Shown: positions 7,904-15,457, counted from the stretch's first letter. The stretch: DNA of 21,412 nucleotides from Thermoflexales bacterium (GCA_007118795.1 SKQX01000155.1:1-21412), one strand, 5' to 3'. Notes: generated from the sequence alone by a model not told the origin. Numbers and translations: made by a program.

Positions 7904-8809
7904 TTACGAACGCTCCGCGATTTCGATGGCGATGCGGGCAGTCTCCTGCCCCACGCGGTCCTTTGCCTCGACGGTTCCGGCGCCGATGTGCGGCGAACCG
8001 ATGACCTCGGGGAGTTCCATCAGCTTCCTACCCCGGTCTTCCTTCTCATCCTCGAACACATCCAACGCTGCGCCGGCTACCTTACCGTTCTTGATGGCCT
8101 CGTACAGGGCACCCTCATCCACCGTTCCGCCCCGGGCGCAGTTGACGATCCTAACGCCGTCTTTCGTCTTGGCCAACGCGTCGGCGTCGATGATGTAATG
8201 GGTGGCCGGCGTGTGCGGCAGATGGAGGGAGATGTAGTCAGAGCGTTCGAGCACCTCATCCAGGGATACCTGGGTGGCGAAGTCGACCTCGACATCGGTG
8301 CGGCGGTAGAACAGCACCTCCATACCCAGGGAGTTGGCCTTGCTCCCCACCAGGCTCCCGATGCGGCCGAAGCCGATCAGTCCCAGGGTTTTGCCCGCCA
8401 ACTCAGTGCCCGTGAGCTGCTTCTTCTCCCACTTCCCTTCCTTCATCGAGTTGGTGGCCTGGACAATGGGACGGGCCAGGGCGAATAGGTATCCGATGGT
8501 GAGCTCGGCGACGGCGTTTGACGACGCGGCCGGTGTGTTCCGTACCTCGACGCCCTTTGATTCCGCGTACTCCACGTCGATGTTGTCCAGACCGACCCCG
8601 GCTCGGATAATCGCCTTCAGGTTGGTGGCCTGGTCGATCAGGGGCTCGCGAGCGGTGGTGCGGCTGCGCACCACCATGGCGTGGTACTCGGGGATGATCT
8701 CCTTCAGCTCTTCCGCTGTGACGTCATCGTTGATGTCGACGTCGATACCCGCTTCCCGCATGGCGGCGATGGCCTTAGGATCTACAGGATCGCAGACGAG
8801 CAGCTTCAT
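7904..8809 (-). CDS. serA: SerA-like D-2-hydroxyacid dehydrogenase (3-phosphoglycerate or hydroxypyruvate)
   Basis: The 301-residue protein is a short, ACT-less form of the phosphoglycerate dehydrogenase family. RAGVGLDNID (69-78), NTPAASSNAVAEL (91-103) and GFGRIG (146-151) are typical of SerA. The catalytic trio is R226 (NCARGG), E255 and H274 (SPHIGAGT). After beta-2 the sequence is FYRRTD instead of an acidic dinucleotide-binding loop, which hints at NADP(H) rather than NAD(H). AAGGAGAGG precedes the ATG. It lies 109 bases after the aminotransferase and 87 bases before DUF1015, all minus-strand, so all three should respond to the glycine riboswitch. Its likely role is oxidation of 3-phosphoglycerate for serine synthesis, but hydroxypyruvate reduction in a glyoxylate/serine route is an alternative. 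The gene symbol reflects family and context. Confidence 0.85.
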   Translation of the reverse strand: MKLLVCDPVDPKAIAAMREAGIDVDINDDVTAEELKEIIPEYHAMVVRSRTTAREPLIDQATNLKAIIRAGVGLDNIDVEYAESKGVEVRNTPAASSNAVAELTIGYLFALARPIVQATNSMKEGKWEKKQLTGTELAGKTLGLIGFGRIGSLVGSKANSLGMEVLFYRRTDVEVDFATQVSLDEVLERSDYISLHLPHTPATHYIIDADALAKTKDGVRIVNCARGGTVDEGALYEAIKNGKVAGAALDVFEDEKEDRGRKLMELPEVIGSPHIGAGTVEAKDRVGQETARIAIEIAERS

Positions 8810-8918
8810 ATTGACCTCTCCTTAATGACTGTTCAAACCAAGGGTTGATTACGTGGTGGACGAGCCCGGCTGGGGCTGGCGGTGATCTGCCGGCTCTCCA
8901 GCCGCCGATTCGCCGACC

Positions 8919-9986
8919 CTACAGGTCCAGGATCTCCTCAATCTGCTGGGTGAGCCACTTGACGTCGTCCAGAGTCAGATCACCCATGTGCGCGATGCGA
9001 AAGCACTGCTCCTTCAAGGGGCCGTATCCGTTGGAGAGCTGGGCTCCACGTTTTGCCAGCTCCTGGTTCAGGTCCGCGACACTGATGCCCCGACTGTTCT
9101 TCACGTTGGTGAGGGTCGGCGAAAGATACCGCTCATCGGCGAACAGCTCGAAGTGCTCGCGGGCCCAGTCCTGAACGTAAGTGGCCATCTCCCTGTGCCG
9201 TTCCCAGCGCTTCTCCAGACCCAGGGCGAATACGTCGTCCAGTTGAGCCCTCAACGCCTCGATGAGGCTGATGCACGGCGTGGCCGGGGTCTGATGCTTC
9301 TCGTACTTCTTGTCCATATGCTCATACGAGAAGTAGTAGCCCTTGTTCGGGATGTCCAGCGCGCGCTCGCGGGCTCGGTCACTGACCGCGCAGATGGTGA
9401 GACCCGCCGGGAGGGCAAAGCACTTCTGCACCCCCGCCAGAGCCACATCCAGACCCCATTCGTCGAACTCCAGCTTGGCCCCCGCCATCCCGCTGACGGC
9501 ATCGACCAGGATCAGGACGTCAGGGTAGTTCTCGTGGACGAACTCGCTGAGCTCCGCCAGGGGGTTCAGCAATCCCGTCGAAGTCTCGTTGAAGACCACG
9601 GTCATCGCGTCAAAGTCGCCGCTGGACAGGGCGGCGTCGACGATGTCCGGGGTGATGGCTTCGCCCCATTCCACCTCCACCTTCTCACACGGGATTCCGT
9701 TGGCCTTACATATGTCGTGCCAGCGCAGGGAGAAGGCACCGCAGATGGTGTTGAGGATCTTATTGTTGGTGGCCTGACGGATCGAACCTTCCATAACCCC
9801 CGTCGAGGACGAGGTGTAGAGATAGACCCGCTGCTCCGTGTAGAGTAGTTGCTTCAGCTTGGATGTGACCTCCTGGTGTAGGTCGGCGTACTCCTTCGAC
9901 CGGTGGTGGACCATGGGGGCCGCCTGAGCGTCCAGGATCCTCTCGCGGACGTGGGTCGGTCCCGGAGTGAAGAGCTTCCTGTACAT
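8919..9986 (-). CDS. Class V aminotransferase (phosphoserine or serine/alanine-glyoxylate type)
   Basis: The 355-residue PLP enzyme has the family's N-terminal TPGPT (7-11), D162 in LVDAVSG, the PLP lysine K188 in AGVQKCFALP, and R330 near the C terminus in CFRIAHMGD. This subgroup includes alanine-glyoxylate and serine-glyoxylate aminotransferases and the alternative phosphoserine aminotransferases found beside serA in many bacteria. With SerA next door it could make phosphoserine from phosphohydroxypyruvate. With a glycine riboswitch in front it could equally make or use glycine via glyoxylate. AGGAGGT lies five bases before the ATG. It is the first gene of the minus-strand operon and has a leader of roughly 450 bases. 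Confidence 0.88.
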   Translation of the reverse strand: MYRKLFTPGPTHVRERILDAQAAPMVHHRSKEYADLHQEVTSKLKQLLYTEQRVYLYTSSSTGVMEGSIRQATNNKILNTICGAFSLRWHDICKANGIPCEKVEVEWGEAITPDIVDAALSSGDFDAMTVVFNETSTGLLNPLAELSEFVHENYPDVLILVDAVSGMAGAKLEFDEWGLDVALAGVQKCFALPAGLTICAVSDRARERALDIPNKGYYFSYEHMDKKYEKHQTPATPCISLIEALRAQLDDVFALGLEKRWERHREMATYVQDWAREHFELFADERYLSPTLTNVKNSRGISVADLNQELAKRGAQLSNGYGPLKEQCFRIAHMGDLTLDDVKWLTQQIEEILDL

Positions 9987-10134
9987 CGATTACCTCCTGT
10001 TGAGTGGATTAGGGATGATGTGACACAGCGGATTGGTGGATCGGCTGAACCCCGCTTGAGGACCGGAATGAGCCCAATTGCGCGCAGGTGAGTGAGATAG
10101 GGATTGGGTCTCCAGGTGCCAATCTACCGAAGAA

Positions 10135-10164
10135 GGACGCACGAGCCTCCTAAGCTGCCCGTCC
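10135..10164 (-). promoter_or_regulatory. Possible riboswitch expression-platform hairpin
   Basis: On the minus strand GGACG (10164-10160) can pair with CGTCC (10139-10135), with an inner AGC/GCT match, followed by the pyrimidine-rich TTCTTC. The 5' arm touches the 3' strand of the aptamer II closing stem, so the two could compete. The stem is weak and there is no real T-run, so this is only a candidate switch element. Control could instead act at the ribosome binding site near 9992-9998. Confidence 0.3.
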
Positions 10165-10310
10165 TCTGTCTTCCACCTGAGAGATTCCCCCCGCGTGACC
10201 AGTGGGATTGCCCCTTCGGTATCCTGGGCGCAGCATTGGCAGATACCTGCTATGGTGCCTGGGCCAGAGCCCGGGCACGTCTCTTCTGCACTCCCCAAGA
10301 TTCTCCAGAG
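10164..10310 (-). ncRNA. Glycine riboswitch, aptamer II
   Basis: Read on the minus strand, the closing stem is CTCTG (10310-10306) with CAGAG (10168-10164). The conserved GGAGA follows (10306-10302), then ACCGAAGGGGCAA (10220-10208) and CTCTCAGG (10183-10176). These are hallmark glycine-aptamer segments in the right order. About 80 bases separate GGAGA from ACCGAAG, far more than the 15 in aptamer I, so one peripheral stem is strongly extended; GTGCC and GGCAC within it can form an extra hairpin. Confidence 0.88.
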
Positions 10311-10319
10311 TGCCGAGAC

Positions 10320-10415
10320 GCAGGGTCTTTGAACCTGAGAGTTTCGTCGGCGCGATCAGCCAGTCGCTGCCGACTTGCCCCTTCGGTGTCCGCGTGGAAG
10401 CGTCCTCTCCCCTGC
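10320..10415 (-). ncRNA. Glycine riboswitch, aptamer I
   Basis: Read on the minus strand, the closing stem is GCAGGG (10415-10410) with CCCTGC (10325-10320). GGGAGAGG follows, then ACCGAAGGGGCAA (10387-10375) and CTCTCAGGTTCAAAGA (10341-10326). Only nine bases separate it from aptamer II, the standard tandem layout that binds two glycines. It lies about 25 bases after the predicted transcription start. Glycine riboswitches usually control gcvTHP or glycine transport. Here the controlled genes are an aminotransferase, serA and DUF1015. Confidence 0.93.
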
Positions 10416-10446
10416 ATCCCAGGGCGTTCGACGTATGCTTTGCCCC

Positions 10447-10475
10447 ATTGTACAGTATCGCCGGACAGAAGTCAA
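10447..10475 (-). promoter_or_regulatory. Promoter of the riboswitch-controlled operon
   Basis: On the minus strand TTGACT (10475-10470) and TACAAT (10452-10447) are spaced by exactly 17 bases, a near-consensus sigma-70-type promoter. Transcription would begin near 10440, just ahead of aptamer I. Its position relative to an independently recognised riboswitch makes it convincing. Confidence 0.8.
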
Positions 10476-10496
10476 TCTCCCGTCTCCCGTCTCCCG
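10476..10496. repeat. Three tandem copies of a 7-bp unit
   Basis: TCTCCCG is repeated three times without a gap, directly upstream of the -35 box of the riboswitch promoter. It may be a chance simple repeat or a protein-binding site; nothing else is visible. Confidence 0.6.
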
Positions 10497-10523
10497 TTTC
10501 CTTCTCCCAGGAGCAATTGTTAT

Positions 10524-10623
10524 AGACCTTTGAGGTTTTCGCGCGGCCTGTCAAGACCCGAAAACGCCTTCGGCGGGCACAAGAAAGCGTGCTGCGAGGT
10601 GTCAATCGAAACCTCAAAGGTCT
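10524..10623. repeat. 100-bp element with perfect 15-bp inverted ends
   Basis: AGACCTTTGAGGTTT (10524-10538) and AAACCTCAAAGGTCT (10609-10623) are perfect complements. Inside, GTTTTCG (10535-10541) can pair with CGAAAAC (10559-10565), GCC with GGC around a TTCG loop (10566-10578 region), and GCAC with GTGC (10577-10592 region). The whole could fold as a multi-branched structure on either strand. It lies between divergent promoters, so it is not a terminator. A miniature mobile or REP-like element is likely. Confidence 0.7.
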
Positions 10624-10683
10624 CTGGTGCCAGAACCCTTGCTCCTGCTCCTTCTCCCGGGGACCCATCATTCTCTTGTGGTC

Positions 10684-10809
10684 GAGGTGACCCCCACGTC
10701 AAAGCGCAGCACGATGGCCCGAATCAGCTTAAGGCAGCGTCCGATTTGGTTATTCGATGTCTTGACCGAAGTGCTGGTCACCTCAACGGCCAGAATGACA
10801 AAGCCCTAT
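10684..10809 (-). repeat. Dispersed repeat, copy 1
   Basis: This region matches 16669-16792 in inverted orientation, with about 75% identity over some 125 bases by eye. The core is bounded by GAGGTGACC (10684-10692) and GGTCACCTC (10776-10784). The best-conserved blocks are GATGGCCCGAATCAG and CGATGTCTTGACCGAAGTGC. Weaker similarity continues to about 10855. It lies upstream of the second fusion gene's promoter. The strand given is relative to copy 2 on +. It may be a miniature element or the relic of a gene. Confidence 0.75.
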
Positions 10810-10944
10810 CTTTTCCCGGATCGGAGTGCCATCTGAGTCCTTCGGTGCCCACGGCCCTTGCCGAGACCGACCCGCCCTGGTCCTGAATCGCCCCAGCGAG
10901 GGCCTCGGCAACCGATGGGATCTCTCGGGCCGGCCACCCTGATC

Positions 10945-10972
10945 TTGACAGCTCGATGGCCGGGGGTAGAAT
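10945..10972 (+). promoter_or_regulatory. Promoter of the second fusion gene
   Basis: TTGACA (10945-10950), a perfect -35 box, is followed after 16 bases by TAGAAT (10967-10972). Transcription would start near 10979, giving a leader of about 36 bases with GGGAGGG (11004-11010) before the ATG at 11015. No riboswitch fits in so short a leader. Confidence 0.75.
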
Positions 10973-11014
10973 GCATACAAGTGTCTGAAGGTTACGTCCT
11001 AGCGGGAGGGTTCT

Positions 11015-14000
11015 ATGGCATCGCGCGATGATTTCATCTTTACCAACGAACTGATTGACTTCGATCCTGCCGTCGCTCACTTGATCGAGCTCGAGAAGGA
11101 GCGCCAGGCTCGAAAGCTGAACATGATCCCTTCCGAGAGCGGGGCGCCCGGCGCTGTGCGAGAGGCGCTGGCTTCGGAGTTCATGAACGTCTACGCCGAG
11201 GGGTATCCGAACCCGGAGACCCGCTGGTTGGACGAGGAGGAGATCCTCGACTACGAGCACTACCTGGCGCACTACAGACGATACGGCGATCGGCGTCACT
11301 ACCGCGGTGCCGAGTACGTTGACGTCATCGAGGCCCTGGCCCGGCGTCGTTGTGCCGAGGCCTTCGAGACCAGCACCATCCCGGCCGACCAGATCTACGT
11401 CAACGTTCAGCCCCTCTCAGGTGCCCCGGCCAACATGGCGGCCCAACAGGCGCTCCTGAAGCCCGGGGAGACGATTATGGGGCTGTCCCTCGTCCACGGC
11501 GGTCACCTGACCCACGGCGGTCGCGATAACGTCTCGGGGCGACTCTACGACGTGGTCCACTACACGGTGAACGAGCAGACGGAGTTGCTCGACTACGACG
11601 AGATCGAGGAACTGGCCCTGGAGCACCGTCCCCGGATGATCATCGCCGGATACACCGCGTATCCACGGCAGCCCAACTGGCTCAAGTTCCGTCAGATCGC
11701 GGATCGGGTTGGGGCCTATCTCCTGGCCGACATCGCCCACGTGGCGGGGATGGTCATCGGAGGCGCCTTTCCGAGCCCGGTACCCTATGCCGACGTCGTG
11801 ACCTTCACCACCCACAAGACCCTGGCCGGTCCTCGTGGTGGGTGTATCCTGACCACCAGCCCGGAGTTGGCCGGCAGGATCGACCGGGCGGTCTATCCGG
11901 GGGTCCAAGCCGGGCCCCACGCCAACAACTTCGCAGCGATGGCCGTGGCCTTTCGGCTCGCACGCACCGAGCAGTTCAGATCGCTACAGCAGCAGATCGT
12001 CGCCAACGCCCGGGCGCTGGCCCGGGCCCTGGCGGACTGCGGGCTGCGGGTGCCCTGTGGCGGCACCGACACGCATTTGCTCCTTCTCGACTGCACCACG
12101 GTCACGGGGCGTGACGGCGTGCCTCTGAAGGGCGGCCCCGCGGCGACCATCCTGGATATGATCGGCATCGTGGTCAACAAGAATACCATCCCCGGGGACG
12201 GCGAGGGGGACGATCCCAGCGGTATCAGAATGGGAACACCTTGGGTGACGCAGCGCGGGTTGCGGGAGCCGGAGATGGAGCAGATCGCCTCCGTCATCGC
12301 TCGCGCCATGGAGGCCATCGAGCCCTTCGCCTATACCTACGTGAGCGGCCCCGCCTATCGCGGGAAGATCACCTTCGACGTCCTGGAGGAGCTCCGCTTG
12401 GAGGTCGCCGATATGGCCGATGCCGCCGGGATCGACTTCGAGCCTCCCTGCAGCGGATACCCGCATCACTGCCTGGTGCCCGAGCTGCGGGTGCGCGACG
12501 AACAGTATGCCCAGATCGAGCTCGAGGGGAATGACGCGGCCTCCTTCGTCGAGAAGATCACGCCTACGGACCTCGACGAACTCTCCCAGGAGGACTGGCG
12601 GCCCATCGCCTTGCTGGCCCCCGACGGCGCGGCGATGAGCCGGGCCGCGATACAACGTCCCCGTTTCGGCTGGAACCGGTATCGTCTGATCGTGCCGGCT
12701 GACCGTGCTCGCCGGGTCATTGCCTGGTTGCGGCATCTCTCCGATGGGCACGTCCTCTTCGATGACAGGGACGTGAAGGCCAAACTCCCCGGCCCCATTG
12801 TCGTCCGGGACCTGGGACCCGCCGACCGGATCGTTTCCGAGCACGATCTTGACCTGAGGGAGGACGGTTTCTCGCCGAAGGTCTCCCACAAACCCTACTT
12901 CATCGGTCTCTCCGGTGAGAAGTGTCAGGAGCCCGAGGGAGAGGGCTTGCCACCCTTCGACTTCTCCGCGTTCGATTCGGAAGAAGGGCACGGATCTCTC
13001 AAGAAGAGCGTGCTTCACAGTTGGCACGTCGATCAGGGGGCGAGGATGGCCCCCTTCGCCGGCTACGAGATGCCCCTATGGTACACGTCCATCGGCGACG
13101 AGCACCGGGCTGTGCGGGGAGCCGCCGGTCTGTTCGACGTCTCTCATATGGGCATGCTGGACGTCCGGCGCCCTCACGCCGGTTACTTCCTCAATCTGGT
13201 CACCACCAATGACGTCACCGCCCTCCGCCCGATCCACTTCGGCCCCGGCGAGGCGGAGCCCGGTGAAGCTCACTACACATTCCTCCTCGATCAGGACGGC
13301 CATGTGATCGATGACCTGATCGTCTACCGGCTCAGCCCGGCGCGTTACCTCCTGGTGGTCAACGCTGCCAATGCGGAGAAGGATTGGGCCTGGCTGAACG
13401 CGGTGAACCCGGGCGAGGTTCAAATCGACCGGGCCCGGCCCTGGGTGAGGCCCAGCTTCCAGACTCAGCTGCGGAACCTGCACGATCCTGAGGAGAGCTA
13501 CGCCTGGCTGATCAACCTCGCGATCCAGGGGCCGCGGTCCCGGGACATCCTGCTGGCCCTCATCGACGCCGCTCCTGCCAGTGGCGTCGTTACTGAGCTG
13601 CGCCGGCGGCTCCTCATGATGACGCGGATGGGGATCATCGAGGCTCGCATCCCTTCCCAGCGCGCGCCCGGTGGCGGGTACGACCTGTTCATCGCCCAGA
13701 CCGGCTATACCGGCCAGTCCACCGGATTCGAGATCTTCGCTCACCCGGAGGTAGCCGAGTCCCTGTGGACCCAGCTGCTCGAGGTCGGGGCACCTTTCGG
13801 GCTACGGCCCGTCGGTCTGGGGGCGCGGGACAGCCTCCGCATCGAGGCCGGGCTGCCCCTCTACGGCCGCGAGCTGGCGGGGCCCTTGGACCTGATCCCC
13901 CACGACGCCGGCCTCGAGGGCTACCTCAAGCTTCACAAACCGTTCTTCGTTGGCCGCGGACCGGTGGTGCGGCGGGCGGAGCAGCGCAAGCTGGAGATCG

Positions 14001-14290
14001 TGCGCTTCCGCGTCGAGCAGCGGGGCGTCCGCGTGCCCAAACAGGGAGATACAGTGACGGAGAGCCGTGGCCGCGTCATCGGACAGGTCACCTCCTGTGC
14101 CCAGGACACCGAGGGCTTCCTGGTCGGCCTTGCTTACGTCGACCAGCGGTACACGGCCGTCGGTACCCAGCTGGGGGTTTTCCCCCGTCCCTCGCGCGGC
14201 GTGTGGGAGAAGAAGTACGACGAGCTGGAGGTGGGCGACCGGGTGACGATGCACCTGGAAGCGCAGGTGATCCCGCGCTTCATGCGGTAG
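11015..14290 (+). CDS. SHMT - GcvT fusion protein, copy 2 (active sites intact)
   Basis: This encodes 1091 residues in the same three-part layout as the copy at 1649. Residues about 12-445 are SHMT: PSES with the catalytic E41, YAEGYP (60-65), ADIAHVAG (238-245), PLP lysine K268 in TTHKTLAGPRGG and SGIRMGTP. A 26-residue insertion follows YAEGYP. Residues about 485-600 are a partial GcvT/YgfZ-like segment. Residues about 663-1088 are GcvT: FAGYEMP, DEHRAVRGAAGLFDVSHM, TTNDV with the catalytic D733, TGYTGQ and GLGARDSLRIEAGLPLYG. SHMT interconverts serine plus THF and glycine plus methylene-THF; GcvT releases methylene-THF and ammonia from the aminomethyl-lipoyl H-protein. Both use the same folate, so the fusion could couple glycine cleavage to serine formation. 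No gcvP or gcvH lies in the window. The 3' end overlaps the convergent Nudix gene by 11 bases. Confidence 0.93.
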   Translation: MASRDDFIFTNELIDFDPAVAHLIELEKERQARKLNMIPSESGAPGAVREALASEFMNVYAEGYPNPETRWLDEEEILDYEHYLAHYRRYGDRRHYRGAEYVDVIEALARRRCAEAFETSTIPADQIYVNVQPLSGAPANMAAQQALLKPGETIMGLSLVHGGHLTHGGRDNVSGRLYDVVHYTVNEQTELLDYDEIEELALEHRPRMIIAGYTAYPRQPNWLKFRQIADRVGAYLLADIAHVAGMVIGGAFPSPVPYADVVTFTTHKTLAGPRGGCILTTSPELAGRIDRAVYPGVQAGPHANNFAAMAVAFRLARTEQFRSLQQQIVANARALARALADCGLRVPCGGTDTHLLLLDCTTVTGRDGVPLKGGPAATILDMIGIVVNKNTIPGDGEGDDPSGIRMGTPWVTQRGLREPEMEQIASVIARAMEAIEPFAYTYVSGPAYRGKITFDVLEELRLEVADMADAAGIDFEPPCSGYPHHCLVPELRVRDEQYAQIELEGNDAASFVEKITPTDLDELSQEDWRPIALLAPDGAAMSRAAIQRPRFGWNRYRLIVPADRARRVIAWLRHLSDGHVLFDDRDVKAKLPGPIVVRDLGPADRIVSEHDLDLREDGFSPKVSHKPYFIGLSGEKCQEPEGEGLPPFDFSAFDSEEGHGSLKKSVLHSWHVDQGARMAPFAGYEMPLWYTSIGDEHRAVRGAAGLFDVSHMGMLDVRRPHAGYFLNLVTTNDVTALRPIHFGPGEAEPGEAHYTFLLDQDGHVIDDLIVYRLSPARYLLVVNAANAEKDWAWLNAVNPGEVQIDRARPWVRPSFQTQLRNLHDPEESYAWLINLAIQGPRSRDILLALIDAAPASGVVTELRRRLLMMTRMGIIEARIPSQRAPGGGYDLFIAQTGYTGQSTGFEIFAHPEVAESLWTQLLEVGAPFGLRPVGLGARDSLRIEAGLPLYGRELAGPLDLIPHDAGLEGYLKLHKPFFVGRGPVVRRAEQRKLEIVRFRVEQRGVRVPKQGDTVTESRGRVIGQVTSCAQDTEGFLVGLAYVDQRYTAVGTQLGVFPRPSRGVWEKKYDELEVGDRVTMHLEAQVIPRFMR

Positions 14291-14795
14291 GGGACCCGTA
14301 CGTCACCGACAGCCGATCATCCTCGTCGTAGGTGTAGAGGGCGAAGAACGGCGGATCGTCGGGTCCCATAGCCAGTATCCGCGGCAGCAACAGAGGCAGG
14401 TCCTCGACGAGATCGAGCCCATCGATCTGACCGAGGGGGATCCATTCGGGAGTGCCCTCCGGCGATGGCTGCACACCGCGGTTATCGGCCACGGCGGTGA
14501 ACACGAAGATCAGGATCCCCTGATCCCCGTCGTCCAGCGGGACATTGACGACCCCGCGCAGGCGTAGATCGTCGACGATCAGGCCGGTCTCCTCGCGGAT
14601 CTCGCGGAGTGCAGCGGTTCGCACGTCCTCGTGCGGCTGGACGTGTCCCCCAACGCCGTTGTACTGATTCGGCCAGATACGCTTGTCTGCCGCTCCTCTT
14701 AGCAGGAGCACCGCGTCGTCGGAGGTGACGAAGCAGAGCGTCCGGGGAGAGACCTGGTACCGGTCTGGTAGGATCTTCTGATCGGCCTGTCCCAT
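14280..14795 (-). CDS. Nudix hydrolase
   Basis: The 171-residue protein carries a perfect Nudix box, G-x5-E-x7-REIREETGL, at residues 50-72 (metal-binding, pyrophosphate-cleaving). ADKRIWPNQYNGVGGHV just before it is typical of MutT/ADP-ribose-pyrophosphatase-like members. The substrate, some nucleoside diphosphate linked to X, cannot be deduced. The ATG at 14795 is the only usable start in the frame, because no ATG, GTG or TTG occurs further upstream before the neighbouring gene. No clear ribosome binding site is seen, so expression may depend on the upstream gene, which ends 62 bases earlier. The last 11 bases overlap the convergent fusion gene. Confidence 0.88.
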   Translation of the reverse strand: MGQADQKILPDRYQVSPRTLCFVTSDDAVLLLRGAADKRIWPNQYNGVGGHVQPHEDVRTAALREIREETGLIVDDLRLRGVVNVPLDDGDQGILIFVFTAVADNRGVQPSPEGTPEWIPLGQIDGLDLVEDLPLLLPRILAMGPDDPPFFALYTYDEDDRLSVTYGSPTA

Positions 14796-14857
14796 CGGGG
14801 GTGTCCGTGCCAGTGCGGGTGTGGCGGCCTGCCTCCGCCCTCCGGAGGGGGCGCGCT

Positions 14858-15457
14858 TTACCTCTCCCGGGGATGCCCGATGGGGAGCAGGTACAGCGGC
14901 TCCTCCTCCGCCGGCAGGGCCAGCACCTGCCGGATCCCGTCATCGTCGAAGGCCCCCACCGGCACCCCGGCCAGGCCCAGGGCCACGGCCTGGAGCAGCA
15001 GATTCTCGGCTGCGTGCCCCACATCCATCGGCACGTAGCGAACCTTTCCGCGGTCGCCGTACCGGTTGGTCGTCCTCGCGAACACCGCGCTCACGACGAA
15101 GACCGCCGGTGCCTGGGCCAAGAAGGACTGACCCAGGGCTGCCCGGGCCAGCGCGTCACGGCGATCCTCCTCGTGGTGTTGGGTCAAAGCGTGGCTCTGG
15201 GGCTCATAGCGCCAGACACCGTCGTCCTGGCAGACATAGACGATGAGCGGATGACACCCGCCGGCCGACGGCGCGGCGCGGCGACTGGCCCGCTCACCGG
15301 TGATACCCTGCATAGACCAGAGAAGCTGACCGATCTCCTCCTGAGTCAGCTCAGAGCCGTCAAATGCGCGGACGGAACGACGCTGCGCGATGGCCGCCTC
15401 CACGGAGAGCGGACCGTCGGTTCGTGGGTCAGGCAGTGGGTGGTGAGAGTCTGTCAC
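14858..15457 (-). CDS. SagB-type/nitroreductase-family FMN oxidoreductase
   Basis: About 199 residues. RRSVRAF (about residue 33 of the longer frame) is the N-terminal FMN-phosphate-binding motif, followed by APSAGGCHPL and, near the end, MDVGHAAENLLLQAVALGLAGVPVGAF and PIGHPR. This combination is the SagB/ThcOx branch of the nitroreductase family. Members with cyclodehydratase partners oxidise azolines in peptides, but no such partner is nearby, and stand-alone members have unknown substrates. I place the start at the GTG at 15455-15457, preceded by GGGAGG five bases away, rather than an in-frame TTG at 15478. It may be cotranscribed with the Nudix gene downstream. Confidence 0.85.
   Translation of the reverse strand: MTDSHHPLPDPRTDGPLSVEAAIAQRRSVRAFDGSELTQEEIGQLLWSMQGITGERASRRAAPSAGGCHPLIVYVCQDDGVWRYEPQSHALTQHHEEDRRDALARAALGQSFLAQAPAVFVVSAVFARTTNRYGDRGKVRYVPMDVGHAAENLLLQAVALGLAGVPVGAFDDDGIRQVLALPAEEEPLYLLPIGHPRER

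Larger units (their letters stand above)
9987..11014. other. Long regulatory intergenic region between divergent genes
   Basis: No supported gene occupies these 1028 bases. On the minus strand they hold the promoter, tandem glycine riboswitch and leader of the aminotransferase operon. In the middle are a 3x7-bp tandem repeat, a 100-bp cruciform-like inverted repeat and one copy of the dispersed repeat. On the + strand is the promoter of the second fusion gene. An open frame of 260 codons runs + strand through the riboswitch but carries no known protein family. Confidence 0.7.

Noticed and set aside
10476..10496. Start of a CRISPR-like array at the 7-bp tandem repeats
   Set aside because: The units are contiguous, only three in number, and have no spacers.
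10104..10886. A + strand open frame of 260 codons before the second fusion gene
   Set aside because: It runs antisense through the glycine riboswitch and its promoter, has no known domain, and its composition is explained by GC-rich DNA. Only its 3' part matches the dispersed repeat.
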